DNA of 60,685 nt, taken from assembly GCA_902797025.1 (NCBI GenBank), contig CADBRN010000082.1, positions 1 through 60,685 of the forward strand, written 5' to 3'. Every line of letters begins with the position of its first letter. The first letter of the stretch is position 1. Both the position numbers and the translations under genes were made by a program. The notes below the pieces were generated by a model that did no database searches, was not told the DNA's origin, and saw only the letters and a program-made list of their open reading frames with translations. Of the stretch, positions 17,220 through 25,145 are shown piece after piece. Source of the DNA: an uncultured Lachnospiraceae bacterium (GTDB lineage: Bacteria; Bacillota; Clostridia; Lachnospirales; Lachnospiraceae).

Positions 17220-17245
17220 TACGGCAAAAAATCGGGCCGTATTTT
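17220..17245 (+). terminator. Weak terminator candidate after scpB
   Basis: TACGGC (17220-17225) can pair with GCCGTA (17236-17241), followed by TTTTC. The stem is only six pairs with a 10-nt loop, so termination would be partial. It lies between scpB and a strong promoter, where a terminator is expected. Confidence 0.4.
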
Positions 17246-17265
17246 CGGTTAAAACCAAAAAGCAA

Positions 17266-17294
17266 TTGAAAACCCTTCGGAAACACGCTAAAAT
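17266..17294 (+). promoter_or_regulatory. Sigma-A promoter of the Na+ pump decarboxylase operon
   Basis: TTGAAA (17266-17271), 17-base spacer, TAAAAT (17289-17294). It stands about 65 bases upstream of the first carboxyltransferase gene, which has a strong GGAGG ribosome site. The five genes downstream have gaps of only 11-26 bases and a single terminator at 22590, so this is probably the operon promoter. Confidence 0.75.
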
Positions 17295-17358
17295 AATGGT
17301 GAATTTTTAAACAATGTGTTTATGAAAGTTGCACAATTCAATAACGGAGGTAATACAC

Positions 17359-18795
17359 ATGAACAGCACGATGGAAAGTCCGGCCGGGGCGAGGATCACT
17401 TCGCTTCTGGATCCGGGCAGCTTCGTTGAAATCGGTGCACGCGTCACGGCGCGCGGAACAGATTTCAATCTGTCTGAGAAGAAGCAGCCTTCCGACGGTG
17501 TGATCACGGGTTACGGCCTCATCAACGATAACCTTGTCTACGTCTACAGTCAGGATTATTCAGTGATGAACGGCACGATCGGTGAGATGCACGCGAAGAA
17601 GATCGTCCGCCTCTTTGAGATGGCCGTGAAGATGGGTGCACCCGTGATCGGCTTTGCGGACTGCGCCGGCATGAGGCTTGAGGAGGCGACCGATGCGCTG
17701 AACGCGTTCGGAATGATCTACAAGGCGATGAGCGACGCATCCGGCGTTGTTCCGATGATCACAGCCGTATTCGGTACATGCGGCGGAGGAATGGCGCTGA
17801 TACCGGCTCTTTCCGATTTTACATTTATGGAAACCGAAAACGCAAAGCTTTTCATCAATTCTCCGAATGCACTCGCCGGCAATCATGAGTCAAAATGCGA
17901 CACCTCATCCGCAAAATTCGCGGCGGAGCAGAGCGGCATGGCGGACATGACAGGAACCGGCGAAGAGATTCTCGCATCGATCCGTGATCTCGTCACGCTC
18001 CTTCCGAAGAACAATCAGGATGATATGTATTACATGGAGGCTCAGGATGACCTGAACCGCCTGATTCCGGATGCGGAGAACTGCAAAGACGATCCGGCGC
18101 TTCTGCTTCAGCGGATCACGGACGGCGGCAGATACTTTGAGGTCCGGCCGGATTACGGCGCAGATATGGTGACGGCGTTCATCTGCCTCGGCGGCACGAC
18201 GGTTGGAGCGGTCGCGAACCGCACGGTCCGCTTCAATGAAGACGGAACGGCCGGCGAGTCGTTTGACGGAACGATGAGCACGAAGGGCGCGAAGAAAGCG
18301 GCTTCCTTCGTGAAGTTCTGCGACGCGTTCTCGATCCCGGTCGTCACATTCACGAATGTCGAGGGATTCCGCGCGACGAAATGCGCCGAGACGCATATCG
18401 CGAAGGCGGCAGCGGATCTGGCTTACACCTTTACGAATGCGACATCTCCGAAGATCAACGTGATCACCGGCAAAGCATTCGGCACGGCGGGACTGATCAT
18501 GAACAGCCGGTCGACGGGAGCGGATCTTGTCTATGCGTGGACGGGAGCGAAGGTCGGCATGATGGATGCAAAGCAGGCGGCCAGAGTCATGTATGATACG
18601 GCGGACGCATCGGTTCTGAGGGAAAAGGCGAAGGAATACGACGCGCTGCAGAACAGCGTGGAGTCCGCGGCGGCGAGAGGATATGTCGACACGGTAATCG
18701 AGCCGGAAGAGACGAGAAAGTACCTGATCGGCGCGGTCGAGATGCTTTTCACAAAGAGAGAATTCCGCCCGGAGAAGAAGCACGGAACGATTTAA
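17359..18795 (+). CDS. Divergent acyl-CoA carboxyltransferase subunit (MmdA-like)
   Basis: A 478-residue protein with the two crotonase-like halves of biotin-dependent acyl-CoA carboxyltransferases: N-half SDGVITGYGLINDNLVYVY, GEMHAKKIVRLFEMA, GTCGGGMALIPALSDFTFM; C-half GGTTVGAVANRTVRFN, PKINVITGKAFGTAGL. It is divergent from standard MmdA/PccB: the usual NDSGGARIQEG reads ADCAGMRLEEA, the GPCAGG turn reads GTCGGG, and the late KAYGGA turn reads KAFGTA. Relatives move CO2 between biotin and propionyl-, acetyl- or glutaconyl-CoA; the substrate here cannot be assigned. ATG 17359 follows GGAGG. First gene of the Na+ pump operon, suggesting it feeds the shared biotin carrier. Confidence 0.8.
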   Translation: MNSTMESPAGARITSLLDPGSFVEIGARVTARGTDFNLSEKKQPSDGVITGYGLINDNLVYVYSQDYSVMNGTIGEMHAKKIVRLFEMAVKMGAPVIGFADCAGMRLEEATDALNAFGMIYKAMSDASGVVPMITAVFGTCGGGMALIPALSDFTFMETENAKLFINSPNALAGNHESKCDTSSAKFAAEQSGMADMTGTGEEILASIRDLVTLLPKNNQDDMYYMEAQDDLNRLIPDAENCKDDPALLLQRITDGGRYFEVRPDYGADMVTAFICLGGTTVGAVANRTVRFNEDGTAGESFDGTMSTKGAKKAASFVKFCDAFSIPVVTFTNVEGFRATKCAETHIAKAAADLAYTFTNATSPKINVITGKAFGTAGLIMNSRSTGADLVYAWTGAKVGMMDAKQAARVMYDTADASVLREKAKEYDALQNSVESAAARGYVDTVIEPEETRKYLIGAVEMLFTKREFRPEKKHGTI

Positions 18796-18807
18796 TCAGG
18801 AGGCGCA

Positions 18808-19572
18808 ATGAAAACCATTATCAAAAGAACCAGAGCGCTTTTCGTACTTGCTCTTTGCGCAGTCATGCTGATGGCAGGTTCGGTCACGGTCTTTGCTGCG
18901 GCGGACACCGGCCTCTCCGATGATATGAAGACGGCGGTCGGGCAGTATGCCGGGTCATTGATCGAGCAGCTGTACAGCGCGGATGACGAGACACTGGAAT
19001 CCTACCGCTCCGAGGGCAATTTTGCCCAGGTCGCGGTCGACGCGGTAAAGGACACGAAGAGCGAACTTGGCGCATTTCAGAAAGTCGGAGATACGAAGAT
19101 CTCAAAATCCGACGATCAGATTGTCACCAGCACCAGGGTGTCATTTGAACATTACGACGCGGATATTGAGATTTATTATAATCAGGACGATCAGCTGACA
19201 CCGGTCAATTTCGTTGTCAACCCGGATTATCCGCTCGGTATCAAGATGGGGCAGGCAGGAGAAAATGTGCTTGCCGGATTCATCATCGTCGTTATCGTGC
19301 TGATTTTCCTGGCGTTCGTCATCTCGCTGTTCAAATACATCGGCGGGAAGAAAAAAGAGGAAAAACCGGAACAGGCCCCGGCCGCAGCGATTCCGGCTGC
19401 CGCAGCCGCAGAGCCGGCTGTTGAAACGGCGCAGAATTCCGGAGACGAGGAGATCGCTGCAGCGATCGCAGCCGCAATCGCAGCGGCTGAGGAAGAGCAG
19501 CCTTCCGCCGGCGGTTATTACGTCCGTTCGATCCACAGAAACAATTCGGGAAGAAAATGGAAAAGAGCATAG
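18808..19572 (+). CDS. OadG-family Na+ pump decarboxylase gamma subunit with exported N-terminal domain
   Basis: A 254-residue protein. Residues 1-31 form a signal peptide (basic start, hydrophobic core, VFAAAD cleavage region). Residues about 35-145 form an extracytoplasmic domain resembling small secreted folds seen in other Firmicutes OadG-like proteins. A transmembrane helix follows at about residues 153-176. The cytoplasmic tail is rich in Ala, Pro and Glu and ends GYYVRSIHRNNSGRKWKRA, which matches the C-terminal end of OadG. Classical OadG is only about 80-90 residues, so the exported domain is an extension. The subunit anchors the complex and links the carboxyltransferase to OadB. The gene overlaps the frame before the biotin carrier gene, which starts 11 bases later. 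Confidence 0.78.
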   Translation: MKTIIKRTRALFVLALCAVMLMAGSVTVFAAADTGLSDDMKTAVGQYAGSLIEQLYSADDETLESYRSEGNFAQVAVDAVKDTKSELGAFQKVGDTKISKSDDQIVTSTRVSFEHYDADIEIYYNQDDQLTPVNFVVNPDYPLGIKMGQAGENVLAGFIIVVIVLIFLAFVISLFKYIGGKKKEEKPEQAPAAAIPAAAAAEPAVETAQNSGDEEIAAAIAAAIAAAEEEQPSAGGYYVRSIHRNNSGRKWKRA

Positions 19573-19583
19573 GAGGAACTTCC

Positions 19584-19952
19584 ATGAAAACCTATAAAAT
19601 CACCGTAAATGGCAATGTTTATGATGTAACGGTCGAGGAGGGCGGCGTATCCGCAGCTCCGGCTTCCGGTGCGGCGCCGGCGGCTCCGAAGGCAGCTCCG
19701 GCTCCGGCGAAAAAGGCGGCTCCGGCGGGAAATGCGGGATCTGTTGAGATCACAGCGTCCGTTCCGGGAAAGGTCGTGAAAATCGACGCCGCGGCGGGAA
19801 CCTCTGTGAAAGCAGGCGACGCGGTCATCACACTTGAGGCGATGAAGATGGAGATTCCGGTCGTCGCACCGCAGGATGGAACCGTTGCTTCCATCAACGT
19901 CAGCACAGGTGACGCGATCGAAGCAGGAGATGTCCTCGCAACAATGGACTGA
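19584..19952 (+). CDS. Biotin carboxyl carrier protein of the decarboxylase
   Basis: A 122-residue biotinyl carrier. A short N-terminal beta segment (YKITVNGNVYDVTVEEGG) is followed by a flexible Ala/Pro/Lys linker and the biotinyl domain with EAMKMEI; Lys88 is the biotin attachment site. It carries CO2 from the carboxyltransferase to OadB in the membrane. ATG 19584 has AGGAGG upstream; an in-frame ATG at 19557 lies inside the oadG end and is less likely. Both carboxyltransferases of this operon lack a biotinyl domain, so this protein must serve one or both. Confidence 0.92.
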   Translation: MKTYKITVNGNVYDVTVEEGGVSAAPASGAAPAAPKAAPAPAKKAAPAGNAGSVEITASVPGKVVKIDAAAGTSVKAGDAVITLEAMKMEIPVVAPQDGTVASINVSTGDAIEAGDVLATMD

Positions 19953-19971
19953 TAACCTTCGGAGGTAAAAC

Positions 19972-21129
19972 ATGTCAGGTATTTCAGAAACATTGACAAA
20001 TCTGTTTCATCAGACCGCGTTTTACAACCTGAGCTGGGGCAACTACCTTATGATTATCGTTGCCTTCGTTCTGCTCTACCTCGCGATCAAACATGATTTT
20101 GAACCCCTGCTGCTGATCCCGATTGCGTTCGGCATGCTGCTGGTCAATATCTATCCGGATATTATCGCAGCGCCGTATACCGACGCGGCCGGCATCAGTC
20201 ACGCGGGCGGATTACTTTACTATTTCTTCCAGCTGGATGAGTGGAGCATCCTGCCGTCGCTGATTTTCATGGGCGTCGGAGCGATGACGGACTTCGGTCC
20301 GCTGATCGCGAATCCGATCAGCTTTACGATGGGCGCGGCTGCGCAGCTGGGCATTTACGTCGCGTATTTCCTTGCGATTCTGCTCGGATTCAACGGAAAG
20401 GCCGCGGCAGCCATCTCGATCATCGGCGGCGCGGACGGACCGACTTCCATCTTCCTCTGCGGAAAGCTGGGACAGACTTCACTGATGGGACCGATTGCGG
20501 TCGCAGCGTACTCCTATATGTCGCTCGTACCGATCATTCAGCCGCCGATCATGAAACTCTTCACGACCGAGAAGGAGCGGAAGATCAAGATGGAACAGCT
20601 CCGTCCGGTGTCGAAGCTTGAGAAAATTCTGTTCCCGATCATCATCACTCTCGTTGTATGCTTGATCCTCCCGACGACGGCACCGCTTGTCGGAATGCTG
20701 ATGCTCGGCAACCTGTTCCGCGAGAGCGGCGTTGTTCATCAGCTGCAGGAGACGGCTTCGAATGCGATGATGTACATCGTCGTCATTCTTCTCGGCACAT
20801 CCGTCGGAGCGACGACGAGTGCGGAGAATTTCCTGAATATCACGACGCTGAAAATCGTCTTTCTCGGGCTGGTCGCGTTCGCATTCGGAACGGCCGGTGG
20901 TGTATGGCTCGGCAAGCTGCTTTGCAAGCTGACCCACGGCAGGATCAATCCGCTGATCGGTTCGGCGGGCGTCTCGGCTGTTCCGATGGCCGCCCGTGTA
21001 TCCCAGAAGGTCGGCGCTGAGGCGGATCCGACGAACTTCCTGCTGATGCACGCGATGGGACCGAATGTGGCGGGCGTTATCGGCACGGCTGTCGCTGCCG
21101 GTACGTTTATGGCAATCTTTGGCGTTTAA
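19972..21129 (+). CDS. oadB: Na+-transporting decarboxylase beta subunit
   Basis: A 385-residue polytopic membrane protein with about nine hydrophobic segments. It decarboxylates carboxybiotin and exports Na+ with the energy released. The signature around the essential Asp, SIIGGADGPTSIFL, is intact, as are GVGAMTDFGPLIANP and the later SAGVSAVPMAARVSQK...LLMHAMGPNVAGVIGTAVAAG. Length and motifs match OadB/MmdB/GcdB, which cannot be separated by sequence alone. Start ATG follows GGAGG, 19 bases after the biotin carrier stop. Confidence 0.93.
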   Translation: MSGISETLTNLFHQTAFYNLSWGNYLMIIVAFVLLYLAIKHDFEPLLLIPIAFGMLLVNIYPDIIAAPYTDAAGISHAGGLLYYFFQLDEWSILPSLIFMGVGAMTDFGPLIANPISFTMGAAAQLGIYVAYFLAILLGFNGKAAAAISIIGGADGPTSIFLCGKLGQTSLMGPIAVAAYSYMSLVPIIQPPIMKLFTTEKERKIKMEQLRPVSKLEKILFPIIITLVVCLILPTTAPLVGMLMLGNLFRESGVVHQLQETASNAMMYIVVILLGTSVGATTSAENFLNITTLKIVFLGLVAFAFGTAGGVWLGKLLCKLTHGRINPLIGSAGVSAVPMAARVSQKVGAEADPTNFLLMHAMGPNVAGVIGTAVAAGTFMAIFGV

Positions 21130-21155
21130 TTCGCTATTTCGAGGAGGATCTTTCA

Positions 21156-22571
21156 ATGGCCAAAGCAGAAAAAAAACCTGTAAAAATCATGGAAACGGTT
21201 CTTCGTGATGCGCATCAGTCGCTGATTGCGACGAGAATGCCGACGGAGGAGATGCTTCCGATCGTAGATAAGATGGATAAAATCGGTTATCATGCCGTGG
21301 AGTGCTGGGGCGGCGCGACGTTCGACGCGTGCCTGCGTTTCCTGCATGAGTATCCGTGGGAGAGGCTGAGAAAGCTTCGCGACGGATTCAAGAACACGAA
21401 ACTTCAGATGCTGTTCCGCGGACAGAACATCCTCGGCTACAAGCCGTATCCGGATGATGTGGTCGAGTATTTCGTTCAGAAATCAGTCGCGAACGGAATC
21501 GATATCATCCGTATCTTCGACTGCATGAATGATCTCCGGAATCTGGAGACCTGCGTCAAGGCGGCGAATAAAGAAAAGGCGCACGCGCAGGTCGCGCTTT
21601 CCTACACGCTGGGCGACGCGTACACCCTGGATTACTGGACTGAGAAAGCAAAGAAAATCGAAGAGATGGGAGCCGATTCCATCTGCATCAAGGATATGGC
21701 CGGGCTGCTTGTTCCCGGCAGGGCGACGGAGCTTGTGAAGGCGCTCAAGGAGGTCACAGACCTTCCGATCGAGCTTCATACTCATTACACCTCAGGTGTC
21801 GCTTCTATGACGTATATGAAAGCGGTTGAGGCGGGTGTTGACATTATCGACACCGCGATGTCGCCGTTCGCGCTGGGAACTTCCCAGCCGGCGACGGAGG
21901 TGATGGTCGAGGCATTTAAGGGAACCCCGTATGACACGGGACTTGATCTGAATGCCCTGGCGGAGATCGCGGATTACTTCCGCCCGTACCGTGAGGAGTG
22001 CCTCGAGAACGGACTGATGAATCCGAAGAACCTCGGCGTCAATATCAAGACACTGCAGTATCAGGTACCGGGCGGAATGCTCTCCAACCTGACCAGCCAG
22101 CTGAAAGAGCAGCACGCGGAGGATAAGTTTTACGATGTACTCGAAGAAGTTCCGCGGGTCCGCAAGGATCTCGGCGAGCCGCCGCTTGTAACCCCGTCCT
22201 CACAGATCGTAGGAACCCAGGCGGTCTTCAATGTCATCCTCGGCAGATATAAGATGCTGACGCAGGAGACAAAAGATGTACTCCTCGGCAAATACGGCCA
22301 GACGACGAAGCCGGTCAGCAAAGAACTTCAGGACCGCGTTGTGAAGGAGACCGGCGAGAAGCCGATCACATACCGCTACGCAGATGATCTGGAGCCGGCT
22401 CTTCCGAAGTACGAGAAAGAACTCGGCGCTTATAAGCAGCAGGAAGAGGATGTGCTGAGTTATGCGCTGTTCCCGCAGGTCGCGATGGATTTCTTCAAAT
22501 ATCGCGAGGCCCAGCAGACGGGAATCGATGCGGCGAAGGCAGATAAAGAGAATAAAGCATATCCGGTCTGA
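21156..22571 (+). CDS. oadA: Oxaloacetate decarboxylase alpha / pyruvate carboxylase subunit B-type carboxyltransferase
   Basis: A 471-residue TIM-barrel carboxyltransferase that transfers CO2 from oxaloacetate to biotin, releasing pyruvate. Motifs: METVLRDAHQSLIATRM (metal Asp), YHAVECWGGATFDACLRFL, MLFRGQNILGYK, ICIKDMAGLL (Lys) and the metal-binding ELHTHYTSG. It ends after the PYC_OADA-type domain with no biotinyl domain, matching the separate carrier gene. With OadB and OadG it forms an oxaloacetate-driven Na+ pump. Last gene of the operon; a strong terminator follows within 20 bases. Confidence 0.92.
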   Translation: MAKAEKKPVKIMETVLRDAHQSLIATRMPTEEMLPIVDKMDKIGYHAVECWGGATFDACLRFLHEYPWERLRKLRDGFKNTKLQMLFRGQNILGYKPYPDDVVEYFVQKSVANGIDIIRIFDCMNDLRNLETCVKAANKEKAHAQVALSYTLGDAYTLDYWTEKAKKIEEMGADSICIKDMAGLLVPGRATELVKALKEVTDLPIELHTHYTSGVASMTYMKAVEAGVDIIDTAMSPFALGTSQPATEVMVEAFKGTPYDTGLDLNALAEIADYFRPYREECLENGLMNPKNLGVNIKTLQYQVPGGMLSNLTSQLKEQHAEDKFYDVLEEVPRVRKDLGEPPLVTPSSQIVGTQAVFNVILGRYKMLTQETKDVLLGKYGQTTKPVSKELQDRVVKETGEKPITYRYADDLEPALPKYEKELGAYKQQEEDVLSYALFPQVAMDFFKYREAQQTGIDAAKADKENKAYPV

Positions 22572-22589
22572 TTGAGAATCGATGCGAAA

Positions 22590-22635
22590 GGGGCTGCCGC
22601 ACTAAGACAATTCGTTGCGGCAGCCCCACTTTTTT
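22590..22635 (+). terminator. Strong terminator at the end of the Na+ pump operon
   Basis: A 12-bp perfect stem GGGGCTGCCGCA (22590-22601) with TGCGGCAGCCCC (22616-22627), 14-nt loop, then ACTTTTTT. It separates two convergent genes. On the other strand the stem is followed only by TTT, so it would end the minus-strand transcript less efficiently. Confidence 0.92.
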
Positions 22636-22655
22636 ATGGCAGTCAATTCAAGAAA

Positions 22656-25085
22656 TTAATTTCTGGCGGCGCGGTGCCGTTTCAATTTTCCGCGGATCCG
22701 TTTTACGGAGATCGTCGCCCAGTTGAAGAATCGCGTCAGGTAACGGAACACCGGTTCACAGACGATCGAGAACATGACGAACAGCATGACGCACCGCATG
22801 GACATGCCTGTGATTCCGAAAAGGTTTCGTAAGAATATCAGGCTGAAAAGCAGGGCGAGAACGCATCCGATCCAGATCGCCCATTTGTATTTATCCATCG
22901 GCTTACTGATCTGATAGAGGATCATGAAACCGACGATTCCGAGCAGAATCGTGGAGGCGGTCGAAATATCGATCGTACTCACGTTGAAAGCTTCGCCGAA
23001 TATGACCATCGATCCGACGACGAATGCGTCGGTCAGTCCCGCGGGCAGTGCCTTCAGAAGGATGTTCGTGATAAAGTGACCGTGAATCAGATTCCGGTTC
23101 GGAACCTGTGAGAGGAAAAACGCCGGAATTCCGATGGTGAACATACTGATCAGCGAGATCTGGGAGGGCTGCAGCGGGTAGCTGAGCGCGTACCGGATCG
23201 AAAGGAGAGCGATCAGCAGCGAAAAAATATTCTTTACGAGAAACAGGCTTCCGGAGCGCTCCATGTTATTCACGACCTGGCGGCCTTCCATGACAACCTC
23301 CGGCATCCTTGCAAAATCAGACTCCAGAAGAACGAGCTGGGATGCCTGCGCCGCCGCATCGCTGCCGGAAGCCATGGCGACCGAACAGTCGGCGTCCTTG
23401 AGCGCGAGCACATCGTTTACACCGTCGCCGGTCATCGCCACCGTGCGCCCGGCCTTTTTCAGACAGCGCACGAACTGTCGTTTCTGGTTCGGAGTGACCC
23501 GCCCGAATACGGTATATTCCTGCACGGCACGGTAGATATCTTCCTCTGTTTTCAGAGTGGAGGCGTCGATATAGTGATCGGCGTTTTTGATATTGGCCTG
23601 TTTTGCCACCTCGGATACGGTGACCGGATTGTCTCCCGAGATCACCTTGATGTCAACGCCCTGATCGGCAAAGAACCGGAAGGTCTCCGGCGCATCTTTG
23701 CGGATCGGGTTCGAAAGCAGAACGAGACAGAGCGGATCAACCGCGGCAGTTAACGGCCCGCCGTCCGGGATGCCCTGGTATTTCCCGAAGACGAGCACAC
23801 GGTAGCCTTTTTTGCTCTGTTCCTCGATATCATTCTGATACGTCCCGTAGCCGGAGCGGAGGACAAATTCCGGCGCGCCAAGCACATAAGCCCCGTCGGG
23901 GAATGTCACGCTGCTGTATTTATTGGCGGAGGAGAATCCGGTCACTGAGACCGCACTCCGGCCGCCGGACTTGCTGAAGTGTTCCTGCAGGGCCGCCATC
24001 GTGATATTATCCTTCGACTGTGCCGCCGCAAAATCGCCGAGCAGTTCATCGATCGGAACCATCGTCGTCTCGTCGCCGCCCCGGAGTGATACGACTCCGG
24101 AAACCTTCATCGTGTTCTCCGTGATCGTACCGGTCTTGTCGACACAGAGCACATCGACGCGGGCCAGTGTCTCGATGCACTTCATATCGTGGACGAGGAC
24201 TTTTTTCATGGCGAGCTTCACAGCGCTTACGGCCAGCGTTACGCTCGAGAGGAGGAACAGACCCTCCGGAATCATGCCGATAACGGCGGCGACCATGGAT
24301 GTGACGGAGTCCCGAAGCGTCGATTTGTTGACATAGTACCCCTGATAAAAGAGGATGATGCCGATCGGGATGATAATAATACCGAGCACAATGACGAGAC
24401 GGTTCAGCGAGCGGACCATCTCGGACTGTTCTCCCTCCTTGCTGGCCTTTGCCTGAATGGTCAGCTTCGAGATATAGGAATCCGGACCGACTTTTTCAAG
24501 ACGCGCGTAACAGCTTCCCGACACGATGTAACTTCCGGACATCAGATGATCCCCCGGCTTCTTGATGATTTCATCGGATTCACCGGTCAGAAGGGATTCA
24601 TTGACGGCGACCTCTCCTTCCGCGACAACTGCATCCGCCGAAATCTGGTTGCCGGCGGAAAAGAGGACAATGTCATCCAGAACCAGACGTTCCGAAGGAA
24701 CGGATTTGACCCGTCCGTCACGGATGACACGGCATTTCGGCGCGTTCATGACGGACAGATCATCCAGTATTTTTTTTGCGTTCAGCTCCTGTATGATTCC
24801 GATCAGTGTATTTGCGATGATGACCGGAAGAAACGTCAGATCTTTGAAGGATCCGACGATTATGAGCAGAATCGAGAGAAACAGGAAGAGAAAGTTGAAG
24901 TAGGTAAGCAAATTCTCCCGGACGATTTCCCGGGCCGTTTTTGAGGGCGGTTCGACCGAATAGTTATCCCATCCGTTCCTGCGGTATTCGCGGACCTGCT
25001 CCTGCGTCAGACCGACATGGACGTCCGGAGAGTACCGTTTCATCGGCCGCCGGATTCGTTCTTCCACTTCGTTATGTTTTTTCAT
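22656..25085 (-). CDS. Cation-transporting P-type ATPase (CtpE/Ca2+-ATPase-like)
   Basis: An 809-residue ATP-driven cation pump. The actuator motif LTGES lies at about residues 166-170, the membrane motif MIPEGL at about 271-276, and the phosphorylation motif DKTGTIT at Asp316. The hinge motif MTGDGVNDVLALKDADCSVAMASGSDAA is also present (given here in two parts, TGDGVNDV and DADCSVAM). About ten hydrophobic helices are visible. There is no N-terminal heavy-metal domain and no CPC motif, so Cu/Zn/Cd export is unlikely. The PEGL form of helix 4 and the PNRNLIHG segment resemble CtpE-like pumps, for which Ca2+ has been reported; the ion is not certain here. ATG follows AAGGGG. Probably co-transcribed behind rqcH. 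Confidence 0.88.
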   Translation of the reverse strand: MKKHNEVEERIRRPMKRYSPDVHVGLTQEQVREYRRNGWDNYSVEPPSKTAREIVRENLLTYFNFLFLFLSILLIIVGSFKDLTFLPVIIANTLIGIIQELNAKKILDDLSVMNAPKCRVIRDGRVKSVPSERLVLDDIVLFSAGNQISADAVVAEGEVAVNESLLTGESDEIIKKPGDHLMSGSYIVSGSCYARLEKVGPDSYISKLTIQAKASKEGEQSEMVRSLNRLVIVLGIIIIPIGIILFYQGYYVNKSTLRDSVTSMVAAVIGMIPEGLFLLSSVTLAVSAVKLAMKKVLVHDMKCIETLARVDVLCVDKTGTITENTMKVSGVVSLRGGDETTMVPIDELLGDFAAAQSKDNITMAALQEHFSKSGGRSAVSVTGFSSANKYSSVTFPDGAYVLGAPEFVLRSGYGTYQNDIEEQSKKGYRVLVFGKYQGIPDGGPLTAAVDPLCLVLLSNPIRKDAPETFRFFADQGVDIKVISGDNPVTVSEVAKQANIKNADHYIDASTLKTEEDIYRAVQEYTVFGRVTPNQKRQFVRCLKKAGRTVAMTGDGVNDVLALKDADCSVAMASGSDAAAQASQLVLLESDFARMPEVVMEGRQVVNNMERSGSLFLVKNIFSLLIALLSIRYALSYPLQPSQISLISMFTIGIPAFFLSQVPNRNLIHGHFITNILLKALPAGLTDAFVVGSMVIFGEAFNVSTIDISTASTILLGIVGFMILYQISKPMDKYKWAIWIGCVLALLFSLIFLRNLFGITGMSMRCVMLFVMFSIVCEPVFRYLTRFFNWATISVKRIRGKLKRHRAARN

Positions 25086-25145
25086 GAATCGTGTACCCCT
25101 TATTGTCGCGCTGCGTCCGGAAGCGCCGGACGAAATCCGGACCGG

